DNA of 17,581 bases from Undivivens sp041652635. GTDB lineage: Bacteria; Omnitrophota; Gorgyraeia; Gygaellales; Profunditerraquicolaceae. The notes beneath the pieces were generated by a model, which saw only the letters and a program-made list of their open reading frames with translations, made no database searches and was not told the origin of the DNA. The position numbers and the translations under genes are program-made. Positions 6,437 through 14,057 of this stretch are shown piece after piece (the first letter of the stretch is position 1; each line of letters opens with the position of its first letter). The stretch is from contig JBAZGW010000026.1 in assembly GCA_041652635.1 (NCBI GenBank), forward strand, positions 1 through 17,581, written 5' to 3'.

Positions 6437-7051
6437 TTACAGCCTTCCGTATCCGCTGTAAGGCAAGCCTGACTGCAGATCGGATGTTTCAACCTGCGAT
6501 TTGCGTTTTTTGTCCTTTTCCTCGCTGGTAACTATTTTCGCGATATGTATGCGTATATTTATCTGCTCTTCTATACCAAGAGCGCTCTGGATCTTTGATT
6601 TGGTCAATTCCTGCAGGCGCGCGGTAAGTTCCGGGATATTCGCCTCCGATTTCAGTATCACCTTCAAAGCCACCATAATGCCTTTTTTCCCGGCGATGAC
6701 GTCCGGACGTAATTCGCGTATCTCCGGCAGTAGCGAAGTGATCCTGCGTATCAGATCCTCCACTGCCGTCAAAGCCACGGTCACTTCACCGGAAGGAGTG
6801 GTAAAAGCTATGGTTTTTTCGCTCTGAAAGCGGCCCAGGATGAGCTGGGCGAACGAAAAACTGATAAGGATAAGCAACAACCCCGATAAACCGACGATCA
6901 GGCGGGTATTCAATCCGGACTGCAGATAAACGAGAAAATCGCCGATTTGCTGCGGCTGGAATATATTAAGGGAATAAACGATCAGCCCCGCGCCGATGAT
7001 AATAAGCACCGTAGCGTAAAAAATGATCCCCAATGAAGTAAAGAACCTCAT
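6437..7051 (-). CDS. amaP: AmaP-like alkaline-shock membrane anchor protein
   Basis: A 204-residue protein with two N-terminal membrane segments (about residues 7-30 and 50-72) followed by an Asp23-like soluble region that begins with a conserved small strand (SGEVTVALTAVEDLIRR) and continues in an alternating pattern to about residue 170, then a charged tail. This is the AmaP layout: it anchors Asp23 to the inner face of the membrane in Gram-positive bacteria. The adjacent upstream asp23 supports the pairing. A Shine-Dalgarno GGGAGG lies 7 bases before the ATG. Function in a diderm is not established; an envelope-stress role is inferred from the family. The alternative is a general DUF322-related membrane protein. 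Confidence 0.82.
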   Translation of the reverse strand: MRFFTSLGIIFYATVLIIIGAGLIVYSLNIFQPQQIGDFLVYLQSGLNTRLIVGLSGLLLILISFSFAQLILGRFQSEKTIAFTTPSGEVTVALTAVEDLIRRITSLLPEIRELRPDVIAGKKGIMVALKVILKSEANIPELTARLQELTKSKIQSALGIEEQINIRIHIAKIVTSEEKDKKRKSQVETSDLQSGLPYSGYGRL

Positions 7052-7072
7052 TCAGCCACCTCCCATTTTTTC

Positions 7073-7089
7073 TTCCGGTAATACCGGAA
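7073..7089. other. Perfect 7-bp inverted repeat between asp23 and amaP
   Basis: TTCCGGT and ACCGGAA flank a 3-base centre. On the transcript this is a compact hairpin just upstream of the amaP Shine-Dalgarno, with no U-run after it. It could be an mRNA processing or stability element that adjusts the asp23:amaP ratio, or an operator. It is not a classical terminator. Confidence 0.45.
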
Positions 7090-7102
7090 TTCAGAACGAT
7101 CC

Positions 7103-7477
7103 TTACTCGCGTCTTCCGGAGATGTCGTCTCTCTCTATCCCCTGAACGGCGACATTTATATTACGCACGGTAAGATTGGTCATCTTTTCCAAGGCATTAC
7201 GGACGTTTTCCTGCACCTTATTGGCGATCTCCGGCACGTTATAATTATATTTCACCACGATCGGTAATTCCACCCTGACCTCATCGTTTTTATCTATCAA
7301 CACCTTTATGGAAGAATAAGTCTTTTTCCCTATTAATTCGCAAAATCCCATTTTGAAATCTTTCCCGATCTTCTTGACGCCGTCTATCTCGGTAGCGGCC
7401 AGGGACGCGATGGAAGCGATGACGTTCTTGTGTATCTTTATCGTCCCGAGGTCAAGGCTGGATTCTTCTTTGTGCAT
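7103..7477 (-). CDS. asp23: Asp23/Gls24 family envelope stress protein
   Basis: A 124-residue Asp23/Gls24 (DUF322) domain: LGTIKIHKNVIASIASLAATEIDGVKKI near the N-terminus, a central strand pair (YSSIKVLIDKNDEVRVELPIVVKYNYNVPEIANKVQ in pieces), and the VRNALEKMTNLTVRNINVAVQGI C-terminal helix-strand. It is a small cytosolic protein that polymerises at the membrane in Staphylococcus, where AmaP holds it. Its ATG at 7477 shares a base with the accC stop (TAATG), so its translation depends on accC. In Firmicutes related genes are often placed near accB/accC or efp, as here. The amaP gene follows after 51 bases. Confidence 0.93.
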   Translation of the reverse strand: MHKEESSLDLGTIKIHKNVIASIASLAATEIDGVKKIGKDFKMGFCELIGKKTYSSIKVLIDKNDEVRVELPIVVKYNYNVPEIANKVQENVRNALEKMTNLTVRNINVAVQGIERDDISGRRE

Positions 7478-8835
7478 TATTCCTCCGCTTTCCCTTCTTT
7501 ATACATATCCTGCACGAAATGCGTGGAAATGTCCCCTTTCAGGAAATGTGGATTCTCCAGCAAACGTTGATGAAAAGGAATGGTGGTTTTTATCGGCGCT
7601 ATGGTAAACTCGCTTAAGGCGCGCTGCATGATCCGTATCGCCTCCTGCCGGTTCCTTCCGTGCGCGATGATCTTTGCCACCAGGGAATCATAGTGCGGGC
7701 TTATTTCATAGCCCTGGTAAATATGAGTGTCCACGCGTATACCAGGCCCGCCGGGAAGGAACAACGTTTCTATTTTTCCGGGGCAGGGCATGAAATTTTT
7801 TTCCGGATCTTCGGCGTTAATACGGCATTCGATGGCCGCGCCGCAAAGTTTGATATCCTCCTGATGCATCAACAGCCTCTCCCCGCAGGCTATCTTCAGC
7901 TGTTCTTTTATCAAGTCTATCCCGGTGACCATTTCCGTGACCGGGTGTTCGACTTGTATGCGGGTATTCATCTCCATAAAATAAAAATTATTGTGCGCGT
8001 CCAGCAGGAATTCCATAGTGCCGGCGCTGACGTAATTGACGGACTTGACTCCTTTAACGGCGAGTTCCCCGAGCCTTTTCCTCAATTTAGCGTCTATTAC
8101 CGGTGAAGGAGATTCCTCGAGCAATTTCTGGTGCCGGCGCTGGATACTGCAATCGCGTTCCCCAAGATAAAGCGTTTTCCCGTATTTGTCGGCAAGCAGT
8201 TGTATCTCGATGTGCCGCGGTTTATCCAGGTACTTCTCTATATATACGTTGGGATTGCCGAAATTCTTGTCGGCCTCCTGCTGGGCCACCATCAAGCTGC
8301 TCATCAGGCTGATATCGTTATGGCAGATGCGCATCCCTTTGCCTCCGCCTCCGGACGCCGCCTTGATTATCACCGGGTAGCCGATCTTCTTGGCGATCTT
8401 CACCGCTTCTTCTTTTTTTTCAATAACGGCCGCGCTTCCCGGCACTATCGGCAGGCCGGCTTTCTGCATAGAAAGACGCGCGACCATCTTATCGCCCATC
8501 AAACGGATATTCTCCGTAGTGGGGCCGATAAAAGTTATTTTGCAGGATTCGCAGATCTCCGCGAAATGAGAATTCTCCGAAAGGAATCCGTAACCGGGAT
8601 GTATGCCTTCGACATCCGCGATCTCGGCGGCGCTGATTATAGCGGGGATATTCAGGTAACTGCCGGAACTGGCGGCTTTTCCTATGCAGATGGACTCATC
8701 CGCCATACGCGCGTGCATAGAATTCCTGTCCGCTTCGGAAAAGACGGCGACGGTCTTTATACCGAGTTCACGGCAGGCGCGGATTATGCGCAGGGCGATC
8801 TCACCCCTGTTGGCGATCAGTATTTTTGAGAACAT
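7477..8835 (-). CDS. accC: Biotin carboxylase subunit of acetyl-CoA carboxylase
   Basis: A 452-residue biotin carboxylase that carboxylates the biotin carried on AccB using ATP and bicarbonate, the first half-reaction of fatty acid synthesis. The fold is in order: N-terminal domain (FSKILIANRGEIALRIIRAC), ATP-grasp with glycine loop KAASGGGGKGM at 158-168, ERDCSIQRRHQKLLEE, and the catalytic MEMNTRIQVEH with Glu288, Asn290 and Arg292 at the same numbering as E. coli AccC, then the C-terminal GHGRNRQEAI region. It lacks a fused BCCP or carboxyltransferase, so it is a subunit enzyme rather than a pyruvate carboxylase. No good Shine-Dalgarno precedes the ATG, and an unusual 132-base structured spacer separates it from accB. 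The stop overlaps the asp23 start. Confidence 0.97.
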   Translation of the reverse strand: MFSKILIANRGEIALRIIRACRELGIKTVAVFSEADRNSMHARMADESICIGKAASSGSYLNIPAIISAAEIADVEGIHPGYGFLSENSHFAEICESCKITFIGPTTENIRLMGDKMVARLSMQKAGLPIVPGSAAVIEKKEEAVKIAKKIGYPVIIKAASGGGGKGMRICHNDISLMSSLMVAQQEADKNFGNPNVYIEKYLDKPRHIEIQLLADKYGKTLYLGERDCSIQRRHQKLLEESPSPVIDAKLRKRLGELAVKGVKSVNYVSAGTMEFLLDAHNNFYFMEMNTRIQVEHPVTEMVTGIDLIKEQLKIACGERLLMHQEDIKLCGAAIECRINAEDPEKNFMPCPGKIETLFLPGGPGIRVDTHIYQGYEISPHYDSLVAKIIAHGRNRQEAIRIMQRALSEFTIAPIKTTIPFHQRLLENPHFLKGDISTHFVQDMYKEGKAEE

Positions 8836-8967
8836 TTTCAGCGGTTTCTAACGCATTGTTGCGAAGGTTTTCTTAGTATTCTAAGATCTAAATTCGAGAG
8901 TGGACCGTCCGTCACTGGAACTCTGGCCGGTTCTTGCGCTGTTTTAAAAAACGTGTTTAACAGCGCA
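8836..8967 (-). other. Structured 132-base spacer between accB and accC
   Basis: Right after the accB stop (one base away) the minus strand has an 8-bp stem, GCGCTGTT (8966-8959) with AACAGCGC (8943-8936), around a 15-base loop. A GGACNGTCC palindrome lies at about 8912-8920, and a CTTAG/CTAAG hairpin at 8872-8885. None has a U-run. On the opposite strand a frame is open from 8830 to the TAG at 8971-8973 (47 codons), but it has no usual start codon, so I do not call it a gene. It stands out in a run where other gaps are mostly under 60 bases. I suspect an RNA structure setting the AccB:AccC ratio, or an inserted dispersed repeat. Confidence 0.5.
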
Positions 8968-9426
8968 CTATAGAGGCTCTATCAAGAATAACGGCTGGCC
9001 GAATTCCACCGGCTCGGCGTTACCCACCAGGATCTCGACAACCCTGCCTTTGATCTCCGATTTTATTTCGTTCATCAATTTCATCGCCTCGATGATACAG
9101 ATCACCTGCCCTACGTCAAGAGACTGGTTCGCCTCGACATAGGGAGGCGCTTCAGGTGACGGGGCGCGGTAGAAAGTCCCGACCATCGGCGATTTTATCT
9201 CTATGATATTCCCCGCTGTAGCCTTGCCGGCGGGAAGCAGCGATTCCTTAACTTGAGGCGCGTCGCTTGTCTTTACCTTCTCGATCACGATAGGCCCCGG
9301 ATATCCTTCGGAGAACGCGCCGCTCTTCTTGAGGCGGATGCGGGTCCCTTCCTTCTCGATCTCGAGTTCGACAAGGCCGTTTTCGTTCATCAGGTCCACC
9401 ATATCCTTTATTTCTTTTACGTTCAT
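8968..9426 (-). CDS. accB: Biotin carboxyl carrier protein of acetyl-CoA carboxylase
   Basis: A 152-residue AccB with a helical N-terminal segment (MNVKEIKDMVDLMNENGLVEL), a short linker region, and a C-terminal biotinyl domain (about residues 75-152). The biotinylation site is EAMKLMNE with Lys116, and SPMVGTFYRAPSPEAPPYV shows the thumb region typical of acetyl-CoA carboxylase carriers. It carries the carboxybiotin to the carboxyltransferase. It follows efp by 34 bases and precedes accC after a structured 132-base spacer, the classical efp-accB-accC arrangement. Confidence 0.97.
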   Translation of the reverse strand: MNVKEIKDMVDLMNENGLVELEIEKEGTRIRLKKSGAFSEGYPGPIVIEKVKTSDAPQVKESLLPAGKATAGNIIEIKSPMVGTFYRAPSPEAPPYVEANQSLDVGQVICIIEAMKLMNEIKSEIKGRVVEILVGNAEPVEFGQPLFLIEPL

Positions 9427-9460
9427 CTGGCACCTGCCTTTCCGGAGCGCGGCTTAAACA

Positions 9461-10027
9461 TTACTTGGTTATGCGTTCCACGTATCCGCCGCTGCGGGTA
9501 TCGACTTTTATCGCGTCGCCGATTTCTATAAAAAGCGGCACTTGCACTACCGCCCCGGTATCTATCTCAGCCGGTTTGGTCCCGCCTTTTGCGGTATCGC
9601 CCTTGATGCCGGGTTCGGTATGTCTAATTTTCACTTCAATGAAATTAGGAAGATTCACCGTGAGCACTTCATTCTTAAAAAAACATGCGGTAACTTCTAT
9701 GTTATCCATGAGAAATTTGATCCTATCACCCATATCGTTCTTGTTTATGGTGATCTCCTCGAAATTATCCTGGTCCATAAAATAATACATTTCTCCGGAA
9801 ACATATTGATACTGAAGTTTGCGCTCTTCAATATATGCCTCCTCGATCTTTTCGTCTCCACGGAAAGTCATTTCCTGCACGTTGCCGTTCTTCACGTTCC
9901 GAAGCTTAACGCGCACAAAAGCCGCGCCCTTGCCCGGTTTAACGTGATGGAATTCCAGGACCGCGTATACAATATTATCGACCAGAACGGTCAATCCATT
10001 CTTAAATTCATTTATCGAGATCGCCAC
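9461..10027 (-). CDS. efp: Translation elongation factor P (GTG start)
   Basis: A 188-residue EF-P, the tRNA-shaped factor that rescues ribosomes stalled at proline stretches. The N-terminal KOW-like domain carries the tip loop HHVKPGKGAA with Lys33, the residue that is beta-lysylated in E. coli (Lys34 there) or modified otherwise; whether it is modified here cannot be read from the window. Two OB domains follow, ending VQVPLFIEIGDAIKVDTRSGGYVERI. The start is GTG at 10027 with GAGG at good spacing (6 bases) upstream, and it overlaps the peptidase gene by 20 bases. I see no ATG nearby that would preserve the conserved N-terminus. Confidence 0.96.
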   Translation of the reverse strand: MAISINEFKNGLTVLVDNIVYAVLEFHHVKPGKGAAFVRVKLRNVKNGNVQEMTFRGDEKIEEAYIEERKLQYQYVSGEMYYFMDQDNFEEITINKNDMGDRIKFLMDNIEVTACFFKNEVLTVNLPNFIEVKIRHTEPGIKGDTAKGGTKPAEIDTGAVVQVPLFIEIGDAIKVDTRSGGYVERITK

Positions 10028-11069
10028 TGAGTACCTCTACCCCTTTCCCGGTGATAAGGACCATATCCTCTATCCTGATACCGAACTTACCCGGCAGATA
10101 AACCGCCGGTTCGACGGTAAAGACCATTCCCGGCAGCAACCAGCCGCTTTCGCTCTGCGAAACACGCGGCAATTCATGGACATCCAGGCCGACGCCATGC
10201 CCCAGGCTGTGCCCAAAGAACCCGCCGTAACCGCGTTCTTCAATATGATCGCGCGCCGCGGAATCCACCTCTTTAGCCGCAATGCCCGCTGCCGCGGCCG
10301 CCAGAGCTTTCTTTTGCGCCGTCAACACGATTTCATATACTTTAGCCTCAAGAGGAGTAATTTTACCCGAAAAGAAAACCCTTGTCAAGTCGGATTTATA
10401 TCCCCGAAAATCAGCTCCTATATCAACCAATACCGGTTCATTTTTCAATATCTTGCGTTCGGAGGTCAAATGATGCGGCCGGCTGGAATTCGGCCCGGAA
10501 GCCACTATGATCTCGAAAGCCGCGCCTTCAGCCCCCAGCCCGCGCATAAAAAATTCCAATTCGCAGGCGACCTCTTTCTCGCTCTTTCCCGGCAGTCTCA
10601 TCGCGGACGCTTTTCGCAGCGCTTCCTCCGCGATAAACACTGCCTTTCTTATCCTGGATAGTTCTCCGGCCGACTTTACCCTGCGCAACTCCTCCACTAT
10701 GCCGGGCAAGGGCAGTAATCCGGTATATGCGCCAAGGGCTTCCGACAAACGGCTGTGAAAAAGCATCGTCAAATGATCCGATTCAAAAGCGAGTTTCCTG
10801 ATCTTAAGCCTGCGGCAGATCTCCCGCACGGAAACGGATAAAGAGCGATCCACCCTGATAACCTTACAGCCTTTAATTTCCCGGGATGCTTCTTCGAAAT
10901 AACGGAAATCCGTAAGATAAAAACATTCTTTCGCGCCCACCAGCAGGAAAGAATCACGGCAAGGGTATGAACATAAATACGAAACATTCGCCGGTTTAAC
11001 AACCAGCATAGAACAGTTCCCATTAAGGGCTAACTGTTCACGCAGCGCTATAAGGGCGGGAAGGTTCAT
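10008..11069 (-). CDS. pepP: Xaa-Pro aminopeptidase/dipeptidase (M24 family)
   Basis: A 353-residue M24 metallopeptidase that cleaves before proline. The N-terminal creatinase-like domain covers about residues 1-125. The C-terminal pita-bread domain shows the five metal ligands: Asp in VDIGADFRGYKSDLTR (two), His in FFGHSLGHGVGLDVHE, Glu in VFTVEPAVYLPGKFG and Glu in IRIEDMVLI. Size fits the bacterial PepP/PepQ group; substrate choice between the two cannot be settled. It shares a 4-base ATGA overlap with aroQ and a 20-base overlap with efp. Placement beside efp is a common bacterial arrangement. Confidence 0.94.
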   Translation of the reverse strand: MNLPALIALREQLALNGNCSMLVVKPANVSYLCSYPCRDSFLLVGAKECFYLTDFRYFEEASREIKGCKVIRVDRSLSVSVREICRRLKIRKLAFESDHLTMLFHSRLSEALGAYTGLLPLPGIVEELRRVKSAGELSRIRKAVFIAEEALRKASAMRLPGKSEKEVACELEFFMRGLGAEGAAFEIIVASGPNSSRPHHLTSERKILKNEPVLVDIGADFRGYKSDLTRVFFSGKITPLEAKVYEIVLTAQKKALAAAAAGIAAKEVDSAARDHIEERGYGGFFGHSLGHGVGLDVHELPRVSQSESGWLLPGMVFTVEPAVYLPGKFGIRIEDMVLITGKGVEVLSGDLDK

Positions 11070-11515
11070 TCTGCCTGGAGTATATCGAGTAAGGCTTCCA
11101 GTCCAAGGCGGTAACTGTTGGCGCCGAAACCGGAAACCGTGCCGCTGACTACCGGGCTGATCAACGACTTGTTCCGGAATTGTTCGCGTGAATAAACATT
11201 GGAAAGGTGTATCTCAACGCTGGGCAGTCCCGTTGCCGAGAGCGCGTCGCGGATAGCCACGCTGGTGTGCGTGTAAGCCGCGGGATTGATCAGAATGGCG
11301 TCGAATTTACCGGCCGCGGCCCCGATCCGTTCCACTATCTCCCCTTCATGATCGGATTGTAGGAAAGAAAGCCGGGCATTCCTCTTGGAAGCTGTTTGCT
11401 TAAGCAGGGAATTTATATCCCGCAGAGTGCCCTTCCCGTAAACCGCCGGCTCGCGCCTGCCAAGCAAAGCCAGATTGGGACCGTGTATAACCAGGACTTT
11501 TTTTGCTTCAGCCAT
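11066..11515 (-). CDS. aroQ: Type II 3-dehydroquinate dehydratase
   Basis: A 149-residue dodecamer-forming enzyme of the shikimate pathway that dehydrates 3-dehydroquinate. GPNLALLGRREPAVYG carries the lid Arg and catalytic Tyr near residue 26, followed by SDHEGEIVERI, ILINPAAYTHTSVAIRDAL (Asn and the substrate loop), and EIHLSNVYSREQFR with the catalytic histidine. The stop-start overlap ATGA couples it to the M24 peptidase. No other shikimate gene is in the window. Confidence 0.95.
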   Translation of the reverse strand: MAEAKKVLVIHGPNLALLGRREPAVYGKGTLRDINSLLKQTASKRNARLSFLQSDHEGEIVERIGAAAGKFDAILINPAAYTHTSVAIRDALSATGLPSVEIHLSNVYSREQFRNKSLISPVVSGTVSGFGANSYRLGLEALLDILQAE

Positions 11516-11521
11516 AATGGT

Positions 11522-11734
11522 CTACCTTTTCTTGACCGGCATGACCGCTTTCTCTATGATCAATACCGGAATTCCGTTCTTAACCGGATATTCTCTGCCG
11601 CAGTCCAAGCAAGAAATATTTTCCCGAACGAGGGGATTAAACCCGCTGCCGCACGCGGGACAAGCGAGAATATCCAGGAAATCCTTATCTAATCCCGCGT
11701 TCTTCGCGCTTTTGCGCTGTTTCGCCGCCGGCAT
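11522..11734 (-). CDS. Trm112/YcaR-like zinc-ribbon protein
   Basis: A 70-residue protein with four cysteines in the pattern CPACG and CLDCGREYPVKNGIPVLI, the Trm112p/YcaR (UPF0434) signature. These proteins bind zinc; in eukaryotes and archaea Trm112 activates methyltransferases, while the bacterial forms lack a settled role and often lie near kdsB or other envelope genes. A strong Shine-Dalgarno AAGGAG lies 6 bases before the ATG. It sits 6 bases above aroQ and about 29 bases below the DUF1844 gene. A partner methyltransferase is not apparent here. Confidence 0.82.
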   Translation of the reverse strand: MPAAKQRKSAKNAGLDKDFLDILACPACGSGFNPLVRENISCLDCGREYPVKNGIPVLIIEKAVMPVKKR

Positions 11735-11763
11735 AAATCGCTCCTTCGGGATTTTTCACCGAT

Positions 11764-12102
11764 TTACTTATTCTTTTCCACGTATTGCAGTCTTAATTCG
11801 TAAAGAGCGCCTTCCAGCAGACGCCCCTCATCTTCTTTAAGATTACCCGCTGTTTTCTCCTGCATCATCGCCAGCGTGTCTATCAAGAATTTTGCCTGAG
11901 GCAGATTAGCTTCTTTTTTCTTCGTGACAGGATTGGCGACCTCGCCCAAAGCGATGGACGCCTGTAAGGCCAAACTGGTCACAAATATAGCGAAATCCGC
12001 CTCAGGCGGAACGAACGGCTTTTCCTGCGGACTCGACGATCTCTCCTTTTCCACCGATTCCTTCCAGGATTCGTCGACCATTTTGTTCTCTTCGTTATTC
12101 AT
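11764..12102 (-). CDS. DUF1844 protein
   Basis: A 112-residue protein with an acidic, disordered N-terminus (about 1-33) and a DUF1844 domain: FAIFVTSLALQASIALGE, VANPVTKKKEANLPQAKFLIDTLAMMQEKTAGNL and the C-terminal LLEGALYELRLQYVE. The pattern suggests four helices and no membrane segments. Function of the family is unknown. A Shine-Dalgarno AAGGA lies 7 bases before the ATG. It lies between the MEMO-like gene and the Trm112-like gene in the same run. Confidence 0.88.
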   Translation of the reverse strand: MNNEENKMVDESWKESVEKERSSSPQEKPFVPPEADFAIFVTSLALQASIALGEVANPVTKKKEANLPQAKFLIDTLAMMQEKTAGNLKEDEGRLLEGALYELRLQYVEKNK

Positions 12103-12128
12103 ATTATCGTCCTTTTCCGGCGCGGATA

Positions 12129-12950
12129 TCAGGAAATAAGCACTCCTGCGTAACCGACCACGCTGGATTGATCCCCGTTGACCATGCCGCTATTGGAATA
12201 AGCGATGACCTTCGCGCGCCGCGCCCCCAAAAGCCGGGCCGCCGTCAATAAAGTGATCACCGGCGCGTAACCGCACATACTTATTCCCTTTTCAATGACT
12301 CTACGGTAAAGTTCTTGAGCGTTAAAAGAAACTATCGCCTCCAACGCCGCTTCATCTTTTTCTTTAGCGCTGCGGCTGTCTTCATAATGCGTCATATCGC
12401 TGCTGGCTGCGATCAAGACTGAATCGCGCGAAGCGGCTTTATCCACCGCCGCCGCGATAGCGCGGCCAAGTTCCTGTAATTTAACGAAATCATCCGAGCC
12501 TATACAGACCGGCAGGACGCGGAAATCACCGCTGAAATACTGAAAAAAAGGCAGTTCCACTTCCAGGGAATGTTCCGCCAGATGCGCCTGTTGATCCTCC
12601 CGCAGAAACGGGCACTCCGCGGTAAGCGCGTCGGCGAGCCCGCGGTCCGGTTCGCATTTCCCCAAAGGCGTCTCCCAGGATTGGCGGGAAGAAACGCTGA
12701 AAGGCGCCCCCATTCCGGTATGATTCGGCCCCAAAAGCACCAGATGCGGCCTGACCTTCAGCGCGGAAACCGTGCGTCCGGCGATCCTTCCGGAATACAT
12801 ATAGCCGGCATGCGGAAGTATACAGCCGACCGCGTCCTCTTTCGGGACGTCCCGGTCTATCAAAGACTCAACCTGCCTGCGCAACCCGCCCGCCGAAGCT
12901 TCATAGAAACGCCCGGCTGCGGCCGGCTTCCTGACGGAAATCTCATTCAT
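12129..12950 (-). CDS. MEMO-family protein (AmmeMemoRadiSam system protein B)
   Basis: A 273-residue protein of the MEMO1/extradiol dioxygenase-like fold. Metal-site residues are visible: His47 in CILPHAGYMYSG, His77 in LLGPNHTG, SSDMTHY around residue 185, and Cys226 in MCGYAPV; AEHSLEVELPF is also characteristic. In bacteria this family is component B of the AmmeMemoRadiSam system, usually with an AMMECR1 domain and a radical-SAM protein; neither is in the window. Human MEMO1 uses an equivalent His/His/Cys site for copper or iron. Substrate is unknown. The start overlaps the upstream TIM-barrel gene by 8 bases. Confidence 0.9.
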   Translation of the reverse strand: MNEISVRKPAAAGRFYEASAGGLRRQVESLIDRDVPKEDAVGCILPHAGYMYSGRIAGRTVSALKVRPHLVLLGPNHTGMGAPFSVSSRQSWETPLGKCEPDRGLADALTAECPFLREDQQAHLAEHSLEVELPFFQYFSGDFRVLPVCIGSDDFVKLQELGRAIAAAVDKAASRDSVLIAASSDMTHYEDSRSAKEKDEAALEAIVSFNAQELYRRVIEKGISMCGYAPVITLLTAARLLGARRAKVIAYSNSGMVNGDQSSVVGYAGVLIS

Positions 12951-13866
12951 TAATTATCCCTTCCAGGAAGGAAAGAGATCCTGAGATCCCGGCGGCGGAT
13001 GCCGGATGATGAGCTTCGATGACCCTCAGCGGGCAATTCCGCATAAAAACGCGCAACTCCCGAAAATCAATTTCCCCGCCGGGGACCGCAGGAGGAAGAT
13101 GGTCACGGTAATCCCGGACATTATGCAGGTGCATCCCTCCCAGATAAGAAGAATACCGGTTCAAAAAACCGCCTTGCCCGGCAAACCCGAGATTTTCCAT
13201 TATCCGGCCGTGGCCCGTATCATACCAAAAACAGAGGCATGAACCGGAAAAACGGTCAAAAATCTCCGCGGTCTCCTCAAAAGAAGGTATTTCCCTGTAA
13301 TAAAATCTGTTTTCTATCCCCAGTTTTATCTTCCGGAAAGAAGCATAGCGTTCCAGCTCTTCCAAACTCCGCAGGGTATTCGCGAAAAATGCTCCGGCGA
13401 TCGCTTCTCTTTCCGCGATAAACAGGTCTCTTTTATCACCGAACAGCCTGTCCTCCCTTTTTCCCCGCAGGCAGAGTTCGATCAGATCACGCGTCATATC
13501 CGGCATTTCCACCCGGCCGCAATGAAGCACAACCGCTTTCGCCCCCAGTTCCGCGGCGGTATCTATGCTTTTTTTTGCGTATCTAACTGCGGCGGCGCGC
13601 TGCGAGGGATCAGGCGAGGACATAGAGAAACAGTCAGGCAAAGCCTTCTGCCTTTCCATATCGTCAGGGACCGGACAGTAATTATGCACGCTGGACACGC
13701 GTATCTGCCTGTTTGAGACTGCCGCCAACGCGCCATTCACCATTTCCCGGCTGAGATTGAAGCTTAATTCCACAGCCTCGAAGCCGAGAGCGCGTATCTC
13801 AAAGAGCATTTCTCCGCCGGCAATGTGACGGAAAGCGTTCCAGGAGGTTGACAGTGAAAAAGGCAT
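12943..13866 (-). CDS. Sugar phosphate isomerase/epimerase-like TIM barrel
   Basis: A 307-residue xylose-isomerase-like (AP endonuclease 2 superfamily) TIM barrel. Expected metal-ligand positions are present: Glu in LGIENRF, Asp and His in FWYDTGHG, His in GMHLHNVRDYRDHLPP and Glu in RVIEAHHPA; IDTAAELGAKAVVLHCGR is the conserved strand region. The exact substrate cannot be predicted, since the family includes isomerases, epimerases and endonuclease IV; the HLHNVRD segment favours the sugar-isomerase-like group. The ATG is 6 bases below the rpsU stop and lacks a strong ribosome site, so it is read on the rpsU message. It overlaps the MEMO gene by 8 bases. Confidence 0.82.
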   Translation of the reverse strand: MPFSLSTSWNAFRHIAGGEMLFEIRALGFEAVELSFNLSREMVNGALAAVSNRQIRVSSVHNYCPVPDDMERQKALPDCFSMSSPDPSQRAAAVRYAKKSIDTAAELGAKAVVLHCGRVEMPDMTRDLIELCLRGKREDRLFGDKRDLFIAEREAIAGAFFANTLRSLEELERYASFRKIKLGIENRFYYREIPSFEETAEIFDRFSGSCLCFWYDTGHGRIMENLGFAGQGGFLNRYSSYLGGMHLHNVRDYRDHLPPAVPGGEIDFRELRVFMRNCPLRVIEAHHPASAAGISGSLSFLEGIINE

Positions 13867-13872
13867 CTCGTT

Positions 13873-14034
13873 TTAACGCTTCCGACGGGCTTTCTTCCTT
13901 TTTTTATCGCTGGGTTTCTCGTAATGTTTACGGTCGCGCACTTCTTTGAGAATACCTTCCTGCTCGATCTGCCTCTTGAACCGGCGCAATGCCGCTTCAA
14001 ACGACTCATCTTTCTTAATTTCTACTTTGGACAT
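13873..14034 (-). CDS. rpsU: Ribosomal protein bS21
   Basis: A 53-residue bS21, a small 30S protein near the anti-Shine-Dalgarno platform. It begins MSKVEIKKDESFEAALRRFK, continues with the conserved EVRDRKHYEKPS, and ends in a very basic KKRKKARRKR tail. Too short for many gene finders, but clearly real: promoter, strong Shine-Dalgarno AAGGAG (14045-14050) 10 bases before the ATG, and full-length family match. It opens the long operon-like run. Confidence 0.96.
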   Translation of the reverse strand: MSKVEIKKDESFEAALRRFKRQIEQEGILKEVRDRKHYEKPSDKKRKKARRKR

Positions 14035-14044
14035 TTTTCATCAT

Positions 14045-14050
14045 CTCCTT
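14045..14050 (-). promoter_or_regulatory. Strong Shine-Dalgarno of rpsU
   Basis: AAGGAG on the minus strand, followed by GATGATGAAA before the ATG at 14034. A clean consensus match that fixes the rpsU start. Confidence 0.75.
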
Positions 14051-14057
14051 TTGCATC

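Noticed and set aside
8131..8829. Plus-strand 232-codon frame opposite accC
   Set aside because: Antisense to a fully conserved biotin carboxylase; composition is that of a shadow frame.
13764..14009. Minus-strand 81-codon frame overlapping rpsU
   Set aside because: Out of frame with the clear bS21 gene, which has its own promoter and Shine-Dalgarno.
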